From the NCBI GenBank assembly GCA_905250115.1, contig CAJNOI010000007.1, positions 115,049 to 179,048 on the forward strand: DNA of 64,000 bases, in the 5' to 3' direction. Source of the DNA: Adineta steineri. Taxonomy: Eukaryota > Rotifera > Eurotatoria > Adinetida > Adinetidae. Below, in pieces: positions 49,070 through 62,700 of the stretch (position 1 is its first letter; each line of letters opens with the position of its first letter). Position numbers and translations under genes: made by a program. The notes beneath the pieces were generated by a model that was not told the DNA's origin, ran no database searches, and was given only the letters and a program-made list of their open reading frames with translations.

Positions 49070-51259
49070 ATTCTCACTTTTCGTATATGTGATGTGCTTG
49101 AAAAGACAAAACAGGATAAAGAGAAGCTAACGAAAAATTTCCAGTATGCACATACCATACTAGCATACTAATGATGCCTGCACGCTCTAATCATTATCAT
49201 CCATAGCTCCGTTTTTACAAAGTTTCATTGCTTGTACTTTTTTGTTATTCATATCGAAAGAATTTAGATTATTCATTGAGTTATCTTCGAAACTATTTTT
49301 TAAAAAAAACAGACGATATTACAGCTTATAGAAAAAAATACATTGTTGTCATCTTAGTTATCGAATAGATGACCTAATACTTAATCTTATATGAATTGAT
49401 ATAAAGAAAATATTTTTTCGATAACAAATGAGATGAGATATTTATCGATAAGTAGTTCTTTTTCGAAATTGTCTCATATATATGAAAGCAGATTTTATGA
49501 TAGAAAAAATTATTGCACAATTTATACGTTATCTTTTTCTTCGAATAATAACAAATGACTGGAGAATTTGTTACACGTACATTGGCAGTGATGATACAAA
49601 ATGATATCTTTTTATTCACCTACGTATCTATGTTACTAAGTAACATATCCAATTAACGACTTTTATGATTATTCTTCTAATTAGCTACTTGTCTGTTATA
49701 TATATATATTTGTTAATCTTATCCATAAATAAACTTCATAGGTAATGATGAGCATATATATCGGAAGCTTTGATTAATTCGATGTGATCGATAGTTTTCA
49801 TATTTGAGATAAATATTTCATGTACTTTTTTTGTGTACTCAAAAAATGAGTACACTACTAGAATCGGTCAGTGTGGCCGCCCGGCCGTATACACGATAAC
49901 GTTTGAAAGAATACCCCGATTCAGCTGAAATTTTGTGCACAGAACTGTCTCATCAAGATCTTGGTCGAGTTCGAAGATGAACCTAATTGACCGGGCCATT
50001 CCCGAGTTATTGCAAAAATACTGATATTTTCATATACACTTTTTGCAGTACACATAACTCTCGGATAAAAATCCGAAGTTTCCACATTTATTTATAAATA
50101 AAAAATAATCCCAGTCTATTCTTTAGAATAAATTAATACTTAATATATATCCTTTAGAAATACAATATAATAGATGTATTTGTAATTATTTTTAAAATCA
50201 ATACATATTGCAGATGTTTTTTGTATAAAAAAATTCACATAATTATTTTTTTGTTAATAGAAAAAATATTTTTTCAAAACTATTCGATTTCTGATAGATT
50301 GAATTGATTTATATCAACAGTTCTCCTTGAAAAATTATACGACATTTTAATAATTTATTAATTAACCAATAGTTATTCGATAACATTTATCTTATTAAAT
50401 AAAAAAATTATAAATAAATCAGTTGATTAATTTTTATTCAAAGAACTATTCTGTTATTTTTACCCACGCATTTTTCTTTCTGCATACGTCTATGTAAGAA
50501 AGATGATCTTCTGACAGTCTTTCTGTCCTCTACAAAACAATCAGAAATTTGAAGCTGCCGGTTTCTTTCTTTTTTTTTATATAAAAAAAATCTTTCATGT
50601 CACACATAGTTTTTTCTTGTCTTTTCATCCACGACTAAGCATAAACAAATAACGTGCCAAGTAGATGATAATATATGTTAATGGATTTTTTTACAAATTC
50701 TTTATTTAATCCATCGCATCACACACGCACCTTTTTTTGGTTATTTGTGGTAACTGAAAACACGCACATCGATAATATAGATTTTTCATAAATGAGCAAA
50801 ATTAAATAAATCGGTTTAATAATAAATTAAACAGAAAAAAAGGAAATATCTTCTAAATCGCATTTGAAAAATTAATTGTGTGTGCACATGTCAAAAAATT
50901 ATCATAGATAATTAAGTCTTTATAAGTTTTCATGTGAGATAAATTCTTTGCTTATCAAGCTGGTATTCTACATGCATTTATGATATACTGAATTATCTGA
51001 GGAAAGAGGAAAAAGAAATGAAGATTTCTATGAAAAGAAAGGAGTGGATGGGAGAAATTAAAACTAACGAGTCTTCTTATGAAGCGTAAAAAGGAGAAGA
51101 AAAAAACTGAGCAAAAATGTCGGACTGAAAATAATCATTGTTGTTAGATACCAGCAAAAACAGAATATAATCGCGCAAGACGATGGCAACAAATACTCGG
51201 TGACGACGACAGAAGTGCTTTCAACAGTAGGTGTGTGTGTGTGTTCTTTCACATTAAAT
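49070..51259. other. Intergenic, divergent promoters of Bicaudal-C and the lectin gene
   Basis: 2.2 kb with one probable repeat element (49833-50054). A GT microsatellite lies at about 51230-51242. Nothing else recognisable. Confidence 0.5.
49833..50054. mobile_element. Candidate MITE with palindromic end
   Basis: The left end is a perfect hairpin, GTGTACTCA-AAAAA-TGAGTACAC (49833-49855). The right end, read as inverse complement, begins TGTGTACTGCAAAAAGTG, resembling the left end with a few differences. The interior is more GC-rich than the surroundings and contains GGCCGCCCGGCCG. No clear target duplication and no coding frame. Confidence 0.45.
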
Positions 51260-53753
51260 ATGATGTTATCAAAATTAACTCTTCTAATTTTTCTTTTCAA
51301 TATTATCTATATTGAACAAGGTATTTAAAACTTTTTCCAAAAATCGAATAAATTTTTAATCATTTTAATAGTTACAACTCAATGTTCCACTTACTTTCCC
51401 GATAGTAATGATACGGACTTCTGTTTTTATTATAAAAAAAATTCTTTCTCATGGTCTGATGCATACAATCAATGTATGACTAAAACAGTTGATGGATTAC
51501 TTATTCAAATATTTTCGACTAAACAATTTAATTCATTGAAAAATGCCAATCTGGATGGATCATCTCTTATTTGGTTAGGTGCAAATAATTTTGCAACATG
51601 TAAGTTTCAATCTATACATATAAAATTTAGTAGAAGAAAATATATATTTTTTTCTTTTATTAAATATTTAGAATTTTTAATTACCGGGGAAAAATGATAC
51701 TACAACTTTTTTTTTATTAATCTTATGAACTCTAAAAGAGATATTTTCATAAAATTATTCTTCTTTATTAAGATAGAATCATATTTAAAACAAAAGTAGA
51801 CGTGAAGTATACATTGGAAATGTCAATTTTTTCTGCCATTTAAATTACGAAGTGACACATTAATTTAAGAAAAAAAAATACTGCGAACTTTTCTGTCCTA
51901 CTATTTTCAATTTACTTGATAATTTCTTATTGTATTGAAAAAGGAGATATTTATCTATTCAGTGGCGGATTTAGGGGGAGTGATCGCCCACTCCTTCCGA
52001 ATTTTTTTTTGATTTTTTACAGCAAAAGTGAACGAAAAAATAGGTTCACACTACTTCGATTGGACTCAAAAAATAGCTTTTAACCAAAATCGCCCTCCAT
52101 ACTAAAAAAAAAAAAATTCCCCCCCCCCCCCCCCGCTTCCAAAATCCTAGATCCGCCACTGTATCTATTACACTATTGTTTATTCATTTTTTTTGTCTAG
52201 TTCGCGATTCTAATTGGCATTGGCTTGATGGATCTGCAGTTGATGCGTCCGTTATTCCCTGGTGCCCCGATAGTACATATGAAACAGCAATTGGAGCATA
52301 TTGTGCAGCTTATGATATTACTTTACAATGTGTTACTAATTATTTATGCAGTACTCTTCTACCAGCACCATGTGTACCTGGTAAGAATAAATAAATTTTC
52401 TCGTTTTAATTATATTTAGTTTTTTTTCTGAAAAATTTCAAGCAACAAATGCTATAAATACACAAGCAAAAATAAATTTAATAACTCGTATAGCAGCAAC
52501 AAATATATGTGTAATTTCATCTGGAGGTGTTTATGCAAATTGGTGGACTTATTCAGTTTTACTTCTCAATTGGTTTATACTTTTTTGTTTTTCTCTTTAT
52601 TTATGCAATCATTTTATTCTAAGTAAAAATATAATTTTATTAACAATAGCCATTGTTATATTATCATTTATTTTAATTCTTATCTATGCTATTCTATGGG
52701 GTATACAATGTATGTTAAAAAGAGAAGAATGATAGTTTTTTTTAATATATATTTATTGTTTGCTTTTTTTTAAATATAGATCAAGATATTATACAAATCC
52801 CATTAGCCATTGTTATTATTGGTTGTCTAGCTACGTTATGTCTTCTTATTGTATTATTAATAATATTAAGTAATCGTACTCGTGGTAATTATAAGAAAAA
52901 TAATTTACATTTTTAAAAAATAAAATTTTCTTTTAAGTACAACGATTTATAGCATGCATGGTTTTATTACTTATAACAATAGTTGTTGAATGTTTTTTAA
53001 TGCTTGGTTTAATTCTTTGTATTGCATATTGTTCAGGATATATTACACTTGCACCAACTAGTCTTGAAAAAGGTGATTAAATTTATTTTATTTTGCATTA
53101 CTTATTTCTCTATATTTTTGTTTAGATGTTACTGCTTCACTTCTATCATCTTTAATTGCGTCGGTATCGATTTTATTTTATACAGGAGTTCTGTATCTAT
53201 TAGGTAATGATAAATTCTTAATAAAATATTAAATTTAATATCTATTATAGAAAATAATGGTCTTGATCGTGTACATGCAGTTGTACCAGTAACTACAAAT
53301 GTAATGCCATTAACAACGACACATCCAAATCTTGGTGTTCGCCCATCAAATAGTAACGTTCAAACAAATAATCATCGTCCACCTCCAGCAGCACCAGTTA
53401 AAAAAGTTGAACAAGTTGAACGTGCAACATCACCCGTTGATGATCGTATTCTTCAAGAATTCTATTCTGATCGACCAAAAGATGTACATCAATATAATTT
53501 GGAAGGTCGACAATATGTTGTTTATGAAGCAACTAATTTTACTGACATTGATACATATCGAAAAGGTAAATAAATGGAATAAGAAAATTTAAATTTTTTG
53601 TTTTGAAAAATTATAGAATTAACACAAGCAATGTTATTACAAGAACAACAAGGTCTTCGTGAAGCAATTGATCGTGCTAAAGGTTCAATACATGCATCAA
53701 CTCTTGCTGAAGAAATTGATCAAGCTCAAGAGTTAGCTTTGAAATTAATGTAA
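51260..53753 (+). CDS. C-type lectin domain fused to five membrane spans
   Basis: Exons 51260-51320, 51372-51599, 52201-52380, 52443-52709, 52780-52884, 52938-53072, 53126-53203, 53251-53565 and 53617-53753 give 501 codons plus stop. A signal peptide (LTLLIFLFNIIYIEQ) precedes a C-type-lectin-like domain: CFYYKKNSFSWSDAYNQC, LIWLGANN, and NWHWLDGSAV with WCP, followed by a Cys-rich end. The canonical EPN/QPD sugar-selectivity motif is not seen. Then come five hydrophobic spans (from about YSVLLLNWFILFCFSLYLC to SLIASVSILFYTGVLYLL), and a cytoplasmic tail of about 165 residues with a Pro-rich part, EFYSDRPKDVHQYNLEGRQY and an acidic helical end. All intron phases agree. Exon 2 and 3, both in the lectin domain, are separated by a 601-bp intron with a MITE. 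Function unknown; a surface receptor is likely. Confidence 0.72.
51960..52161. mobile_element. hAT-type MITE (202 bp) with perfect 8-bp target duplication
   Basis: Terminal inverted repeats CAGTGGCGGATTTAGG (left) and CAGTGGCGGATCTAGG (inverse complement of the right end). Both sides carry TATCTATT (51952-51959 and 52162-52169). The inside has an A run next to a C run of about 16. No coding capacity; it depends on a transposase elsewhere. Confidence 0.9.
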
Positions 53754-54394
53754 ACTTAAAAAGTTCTCTATAAAAAAAATTATATACAATATATGTCCGT
53801 CCAAGTGAAAATTATGTATATTTGATGTTGTTATTGTTGTTCTTTATCTTCGTTTATTATTTTTTATTCATTGGTATAGACCTATAGGAATCAAAGTTGA
53901 TTCCTGTACTGCCCCTTTTCATTTTCTCATGCATAAGACGCGAATAAATAAATCATTATAGTATATATATACAATTGAAATATATGGACGATATATCTTT
54001 ATATGAATTTGATGAAATTTTATGTATATACAACACAAAAAGTAATCATGCTGACGATGTTCATTCCAGAAAAACACATATAAAGACAGTGAAAGAGAAA
54101 AAAAAATAGAAGAAAACAATAAATTCTGTTTTTCTCATCTTTCTGTTTAACAAGAAGAAAAAAAAAATATTTCGGTCAACTAATGATGGAAATAAATCAT
54201 CATTAAATATAAATATATATGTATATATACACACATATCTAACAATCTTTATTTTGTTAACAATAAAATATATGTGTATCTTAGTTTGTTTGTTAAGGAA
54301 ATCTAACAAATAGAATAAAGTTTGGTTTTTAATAGAGTAAACAAAGCGGCAAATAAAATATTTACAAGAAGAACACAGATAAATGAAAATTAAT

Positions 54395-57300
54395 TTAAGT
54401 ATCATTTAGTCCTCCTCCACCAGTTGGTGCTAATCGCTGTTTTTTTGTTGTGGAATTTACATTTGAAGCTGTTCGTTTCGAAGGATTAGTTGTATTTGAA
54501 TTATGTAATGGTGTTTGTTGTTGATCTTGTAACCATCGAACTTGTGTAGCTGGTCCATATCCACGTTCATTACGTGCTGCTATACGGAATATAATAGCTG
54601 GTTTACTACTTGAACTTATATCAAGATGTGCTTGAAGAAGTTGACTAGCATTTACTGCACATTCAGCTAATGCACCACCGTAAACACGTACAAAAGCCAT
54701 TTGAGATGCTTGTTGTTGTGGTTGTTGACGAGCTGTTGCATTATCTGTTGCCGTATTTTTAACTGCCAAATAAACAGCATAACCAGTAATTAAAGACGAA
54801 GCACTTGATGGTGGATCCCAAGTTAAATGAGCACCGCCATCAGGTGTCTAAATAAAAAGATTAGTTTAGATGGTTTAATATAGAATAGCTACTACTATTT
54901 CTCAAGTCTAATATTTTATCAACATATACGAATATGTATTATGAAAGAAGCGATACTTCTTCAACTTTATGTTATATTCTTAAGATTTGTTACTCTATAA
55001 AGATGACATTTCTCTACTTTAGATAGCAAAGTATGTTTTGCTTAGTAATCGAAGTTTAATTTCATACTTTAGTAATTTTAATATTGGATGGTGCTGGTGG
55101 TGCACCAGGTAAACATGTTTTAAATGCAGCTGCTTCACTCCAAGGTCCTCGACCGCATGAATTAACTGCTGCTATTCGTAGTTTATAAATAACACCTGGT
55201 TCAAGATCTACTTTTTTAACTAAATTTTGAACTTGAAGTGTAGCAAGATCCTGAAAAATAAAAAAAAAGTAAGAATTATATAAATAATTTTATCTTTTTC
55301 ATTTCAAATTCTACTAACATGATGATCAAGATCAATTTTTGATGGAACAACATAATAATGTTTTACATCCGTTGTTGTTGTTTTAAATGTTCCAACTAAA
55401 TTCCAACCATCAGTATTATGATCATTTGCAGTCGTTTCATGAGTATCTATAACGATAAACTATTGATTTTAAAGAAAAATTTTTCGGAAAATTACTTGAT
55501 GATTGTTGAGAATCAGTTTTTGTTACAGTTGGTTGTGTTGTACTGGAAGAATTTTGTAACTCTTAATTTAGAAAAAAAATAATCATTTTCTATTTCGAAT
55601 TTTATTACTAAACATACCAGATGTTCCATTTTGTACAGGCTAAAATCAAAATAGAAAAAGATAATATTAACATGATTTCGATATAACAAAATTTTGTTTT
55701 TTTTATTACCTGATCATCAACAGTACCATCAAGTTGTGGAATGAATACATTTTGTTCAGATTTTTCTAAACTATACTCTGATGTTTCCATAGAATAACAA
55801 CCATCAAGTTGTGGAATTGTATTATCTACAGTTGATTCATGTTGTTCATTATTATTATTATTATTCGTTGAATTAGTTTGATCGATATTTGTTGTATGTA
55901 TTGTAAATTTTGGTTGTTGTTGTTGTCCTTGATTATTATTATTATTATTAAATGTATTTTGATTGAAAACTAAAACTTGTTGTTGATTTTGAGGTATCAT
56001 ATTTTTTTGTTGTGTATTTGTAGTTATTAAAATCGGTTGTTGTTGACGATTTGCTGATGATGCAGTAATAGCTTTAATAACTAATGGTTGTTGTTGTTTA
56101 TTTGTATTCAATTGTATAAATTGTTGTTGACCTGTACCTGGTCGAAGAGTTGATGTTACTGGTGACATAAATCGAACAATTGTTGTTGGTTGTGTTGATG
56201 AAGTACGTACAACAGGAGATAAATGTTGAACACGAACACCAGCTGGCATAACAGTAAGAAGTTGTGGTTGTGTTGATGATGTTGTTCCTTTTTGATGAAA
56301 AATTATTGGACGAACATTTGGATTTGATGTTGTATTCAAAAATTGAATATTCGATGACATTGTTGGTCGAATAGCTAGATAAGTGTAAAGATCGAATTTA
56401 AATAAATGTATTTTATATGAACAAAAAAATTATACTTGTTGGAGAATGAGAAGTGATTGTTGTTGTTGTTGGCTTTTGAAAAATTAATGATGAATTTTTT
56501 ATATTGTCTGGAGACTAGAAAACACAAAAAGAAAATAATTTCATAAGTATAAAATAATATAATTATTTACTTGTGATGCAGTTGGTAATGTTTGTGCATT
56601 AACTGTACTAAGTGATGAAGAAAGTGGTGTTTGTGATGATGATAGATGAGCTAATGATAATAAATCTGATGTAGATTTATTTAATAAAGTTGATGGTGAC
56701 AAACATTGATCGGTAACAGCATCTAAATTTTATTTCAATTAAAAAAATAACTTTGAGCAGAAATAAATATATTTACCAGTATCGGATATTGCAGAAACAG
56801 ATGCACTTGGTGGTTGTTGTTCTAAATAGAAAAATTATAAAATATTTATCTTGTATGATGAATTAAAAGTACCATTCGAAAATGTTGGAATTAATGATGC
56901 AAGAACTAAATATATATATATAAGAATAGAATATTTATAATTATTAAGGATTTATTTTACCTGATTGTGGACTTTTAGAAGCAAATAATGATGCAGATAT
57001 AGATTGTAATGGTATAGATGAAGGATTTATTGATGCTTGGGATATAATAGGTGGTGTTGCAGGTAATTGTTCAATGGGTGCTTCGAAACGTTGAATTTGT
57101 AAGATGTAAGAATCAGCTATAGAAAAATTGGATTTAAAAAAAAACGATTTTTGTTTTTCAAGAAAAACTAACCAGTTGGAACGGGATTCCATGATATTTC
57201 CAAATTTCCAATACCTGCTTTTAATAATTGCACTTTTTCTGGTTCACCTGGACATGCTGTTTCTAAACACCATAAATCTTTACAACACACCTATATAAAT

Positions 57301-58719
57301 GATAAAAATATTAGACAAAAACAAAAAGAATTGATTTCTATTTAACCTGATTATTCCAAGCTTTTCGATAACCATCTCTTCCACTCCAAATATACATTCT
57401 TGTATTCACAGTAACAGCACAATGACCAGCACGTGCTCGTGGAACATTATCATCAAGACATTCTTGTCCAAGAAGTTCCCATGTATTAGTTTCTAAAAAT
57501 AAAAAAGTTTCAAATTATTTTTAAAATAGATTTTTTTTTTAATTTGTTCTATTTACCTAAATTAAAAGAAGCTAATGTATTTGTACATTTCCATTCTTTT
57601 TCATGACTAAGTTCATTTTTATCCGAAGATATTAATGGTACCCAACCACCAAATATAAACATACTGAAAATATTTCTGATTTTTATAGAGAAAAAAAATA
57701 TAATATAGAATACAAACCGATGACCAATTATAACAGATGAATGAAGACTACGAGGTTGTGGTGCTAAACCAGATGCAGTTATTTGTGTCCATTGTGAAAA
57801 ATCTATTTTTTTTTAAATAAAAATAAGAACTTTATTTTAAAAATAGAAGTAAGTATATTATACCAAGATAGAAATTCCATAGATCACCTAATCTATGACC
57901 ATTCATTCCACCATAAATAATTAATTTTGTTCGATTTTCAGTTAATCCACGATATGAAACACATGAATGAGATTCACGTTCAACTGGTTGTGTACCACGA
58001 ATAATAGGTTGCTCCCATGAATAATTATTTCCTTTACATTCAAGTACATAGAGATCATTTAAATATCTGAAAAATTTATTATTATTATATTAAAACATTG
58101 TTATTGTTTTTTTTATTTTCGATTCTATTTACTTACCGAGGTACATTTTGTTTTGGATCTTTACTATCATTAGCTAGACCGCCAAAGAGATAAAATTTCC
58201 CTTCACTATATGTAAATGTATGTCCTAGAATACAAACAAAAGTCAAATAAAAGAAAAATGAATTTAAAAATAAAATTTACCCAGTCGAGCACATGGTAAT
58301 GGAGATGTTCTTGGTGGTCTTGGTTTTACTTTTTTCCATATCCATGTTATTGGATTAAGTTCCCAAAGATCTCCCGAATATTTTCCATATTCAATCATAC
58401 CACCAAATACAAGAATTCGTAAACCATCAGTAGCAAAACCAAATGCAGCACAACCTGTTGGTATTTCACCTTTAACTAATGGTTGAAACCATTGACTTGT
58501 CGCTTAAAAAGAAATAAAATTTCAAAAATAAAATTATTCTTTTTATTATCTTTTTTATTTACCACAATTAAAAACATTAAGATCTTCAACAATACCCTCA
58601 TTTCCTCCACCAAAGATAACTATTAAATCTTTGACAGCAACAGCTCGATGACCATGACGTGGTTTAGGATTTTGACCGATAGTTGAATCAAGACGTTTCC
58701 ATTGAACTTTTGTTGTCAT
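54395..58719 (-). CDS. HCFC1: Host cell factor (HCF): Kelch propeller plus C-terminal FnIII
   Basis: Known role: chromatin cofactor that scaffolds Set1/MLL, OGT and E2F at promoters. Start [20 protein letters not shown], then [20 protein letters not shown], six Kelch blades including [12 protein letters not shown] and [20 protein letters not shown], as in HCF. Further on [16 protein letters not shown] and the last blade ([19 protein letters not shown]) are clear. A central Gln/Asn/Thr-rich region (55700-56400) replaces the vertebrate basic and HCF-PRO repeats; it includes [10 protein letters not shown]. The C-terminal FnIII repeats end in [20 protein letters not shown] and VRWLQDQQ, almost identical to vertebrate HCF-1, and a basic nuclear signal ([14 protein letters not shown]) ends the protein at 54395. 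Many exons; donors and acceptors checked only in part. Confidence 0.93.
55708..55742 (-). other. Taspase1-like cleavage site in HCF
   Basis: The exon end encodes [11 protein letters not shown]. Taspase1 cleaves after Asp in Q[FILV]D-G with nearby acidic residues (as in MLL and TFIIA). A second, poorer match [11 protein letters not shown] is encoded 25 codons earlier (about 55800-55815). Insect HCF is known to be cut by Taspase1 rather than OGT. Confidence 0.5.
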
Positions 58720-59753
58720 CACATCGGTATCAATCTTAATGATCGATTCACCGTAAATTAAGATTAAGACACGAATAAAAGAATAATGAATGGAAGATAG
58801 ATAGACACAGAGATAGCTACTAATTCGCAGCCATTACAATCATATATATATTCATGCCTTTGTCAAGATTTTATTTTGACACTTCATATAGATTTTATAG
58901 GAAAAAAACTATTTTTTAAATATCAATTTGATAATAAAATCTTTTTAAATATTATAACAATATAATTAAATTTCCTGATCTAATTCAGTTATGCATTTGA
59001 ATAGACCAATCAGATTTTTTTCGATAGAGGAGTTACTATGGTAACAGTACATGAAAATGAATGATGTGTCAAGAGAAGAAAAAACGTAAGAAATTAAGAA
59101 TTTGTATAATAATTTCTTAATTAAATCATTTTATATTGTATTTTGATTTTTGTTTCAAGTTCAATACCGGTTACAAATCAAAACTCAAGAACTATATACT
59201 AAACTACTTCATTGGTTTAAATCACTTGAAAATAATCAATCATAAAGAGATAGATATATTTAAAATTGACATTTGTAGAAAAGTACAGCTATTATATTAT
59301 ATGTAGATTGAATTACAATAGTAGATACTAATAAGGAAGACATTTTACTAGACAAAGCAAAAAAAGAGAGTTCGTATTTATAACTACTGAAGTTGACTTA
59401 TGTCCATTTCACAAACATTTTTATTTTGTACAAAGTATTCATCAAAAACAATCAAAATTCTTGTAGAATTTTTCGAGTGTATGTACCTATCAATCAGAGC
59501 TGATATCAATAGCTCCCTATTGCTACTGAGCAACTTGGACAGCTTCAAAATCTATGATTTTTTACTTTATCTTAAAATACTGATGTCGAACAAGTGTTCA
59601 TAGACTGTTTCGTGTATTCTATCAATAACAGACATATGTGAAGCAAATGTATTATATGAAAGTATATTGATTAAGTATGACATCCTTTTACCCTAAAAAA
59701 AACTTGACGATCTCTGTTAATTAACCAAAGATTTATTTTATTGTGGATTTCAG
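58720..59753. other. Intergenic between divergent HCF and CH-ankyrin genes
   Basis: About 1 kb, AT-rich. A 67-codon frame at 59400-59603 has no family resemblance. The region ends in a pyrimidine-rich acceptor (GGATTTCAG) directly before the next start codon, so a 5' leader exon or trans-splicing may exist. Confidence 0.5.
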
Positions 59754-62700
59754 ATGGAAAAAAATGAGCTTGAAACAACGCGTATTCGTGGATTTACATC
59801 CTGGATTAATATGCGTTTGTTACCATTTGAAAAAGGTCTTGGAAATGTTTTAACCGATCTAATGAAAGGTACTAATATGAAATTGTTATTACAAAGTGTT
59901 ACTGGAACAACTACAGACAAAATTCAATCATTTGAAAAATTAACTCCCGAACAATTACGAACTCGATGTGAATGGGCTGTTAAACATTTAAAACAACAGT
60001 AGAATATCTGATTTATTCATTAATATTTAACCAATGGAAAATATTTATTTTGCTTTAGACAAGTTCTACCTGATGATGTTCAAGTTGATGCACGATTATT
60101 TGCTGTTCGAAATGCAAAAAGTGTTCGTATCAAACTTACTAAAAAAAATTTTCATTTTCATTTTCAATATTAGGTATTTGATTTTCTTTGGCGATTAGTC
60201 GAACAAGATATCTGGTTTTTATGGGAACGTATTGATTTTCTTCTTCAAGATGATCCTAAAGCATTATTAAGCGTACCACTTAAAGTATTAAAACGAAATT
60301 TGTACTATGAATATTAATCTATCCTTCTATTTCAGTGGATTCCAACTGGTAATACAACAGATATTAGTAAATCAACAAAGAATATGCCAGGTTTAGCTAG
60401 TTATGGTTCAAAAAGTATTACAAATGATGTAACGAATCAAGGTGGTCGAGTAAGTTCTAATTATTGTAAATAATTTTTTTCTTTTAATAAAATTCGTATA
60501 TTTACTATAAATAGTCCAGTCGGTACTTAGGTAAATTTGATGAAACTGAACAAATGGTTACTTTTTCTAAACGAAGTCTAAGTAAAAAATATCCTAAAGC
60601 AAGTGTATGTATTATTGAAATGATACAACTTGTTCTACAAGTAATTTTTGATTTTTCTTATATTATATATATTATCATTTCATAAAATAGAAAGTTCCAG
60701 AAGGACGAAGAATAAATTTTACAAAATTAACTGAATTATCTGATTTACGTGTTTTATGTAGTTTAATAAATTATTTTGTACCAAATCTTATTCCATCAGA
60801 AATTTTACTCAATGATAGGTTTGAATATATATTTGAAAATGTAAATTAAATGTATTTGAATTGATTAGATGGAGTTTAAATTTGGCTTTAGCAATTATCG
60901 ATGATGTTCTCTGTTGTAAATCAAATTTAAGTTCGGAAGATCTTATTCTAGTAAACTTATCATAGATAATCTTTGTCTTATTATAGATGTTTTCGTTTTA
61001 GGCAGATGAAATGTCGATTTGTGCATTTATATGTTATTTTTTTCTTGTGTTTTTTAAATATCATCAAAGTGAAATTGCTATTCGCCGAGCTGTAAAGACT
61101 TTTTTTTTCTTAATTAAATAAATTTCTGTTAAATATATTCTAGGATGAAATGCGTCGACGACAATTTAATGCTTCACAAAAACTTCGTAAATTAGATGAA
61201 ACAAATATAAATGAAGATAAAAAACAATTAGAACAAGAAGTATCAGAATGTAATCAGGGTAAAGAAATTTTTAGATATTATCTAAATGCTAATTTTATTT
61301 ATTTAGAATTAACGAATTTAAGAAAAAGATATGATTTACGTAGTGCATCACAATGGCGTGAACATGTCGAACAAACACGAGTCAAAGTAAGATAAGAACA
61401 TAGGTTCTAATACAGAAGATAGATTTTAATAAGGTATCAACAATTGTTTCGAATAAAATGCAAGTACGATATGATTGGTTTGATGTACCAGAAGAAAATA
61501 CAATTGCAGAAGTTTGTCGAAAAAAAGCAGTTAATTTAGTAAGAAAATTTTTGACAATAAAAATCGACATAATTGTTTTTTTTTATTGTAAGATTCTTAC
61601 AGAAGGTTATGCATTCTATCGTATATTAGATGGGAAACAAGAAATAATTACATCTGAACGATCATTTATTTTAATACATAAAGAAACACATGAAGTTATT
61701 GTTGATAAATCGTTATGTAAAAGTAAAAAATTGTCATTAAAATGTATACATTTATTTTATAAGAAATTTATTTAGATGATGATGATAGTTTAAATCCAAT
61801 TATTCGAAAAGGTATTCATTAGAATGAATAAATAAGTTGTTTAATTTATACTTTTTTTCGTTGAATAGCAAATGTTCGTGCGATTTTGAATATTGATAAT
61901 ATTAATGGTGGTACTGAAGTAAAAGCTGATCGATATCCTCAATATGAAGTATACCAATAAATGTTTGTTTTTTTGCTAATATAATATATTTTAATTAAAA
62001 TTAGATCTATATTGATGCTCCATCTCAAAATAAACTTTTACCTGCTAAAACAATGTTTTTATATCAAGTTTTTCCTGATTCATTAAAATTTTATCATAAT
62101 TTTCTTCTCAAAGCATGTAGTGAAGGTTATCTTGATACAGTCGAACATCTCCTTCAATTTCTTCAAAAACTCTATCCCGATTTTATTAATATGCATGAAC
62201 AAAATACGCTCAATACCGCATTGCATGTTGCTTGTAAACATAATCAAATAGTTTAGTTCAAACTCTCTTTTCTTTTTGGTTTTAATTTATCTAATCAATA
62301 TTTTTCCAATTATTTTATTTAATAGAATATTGCTCGTTGTTGTTTGGATAATGGTGCTAATGTTAATAGTTTAAATAAAGATGGTAATACGCCATTATTT
62401 TGTGCAGCAGAAAGATTTTCCAAATCATGTGCAAAAGTAAGAGAAAAAATTTCTAAATTTACCAAAAAGTAAATCATGTTTAGTTATTATTGGAATATGG
62501 TGCGGATATTACAATTGTTAATAATAGAAAAAAGACAGTTAGTGAAACATGTCCTAGTGAAGATTTTCAACAAACATTAACAAGTATATGATGTAATAAT
62601 AAATCATATATATATATGTTCATATGAATATTGTAGATGTAAGTGAATTTATTGCATCTGTTATGCGAGCATTAGCACGTGGTGATGGAGAAGTACTCGA

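Noticed and set aside
59400..59603. 67-codon plus-strand frame upstream of the CH-ankyrin gene
   Set aside because: No family resemblance, no splice sites and ordinary intergenic composition.
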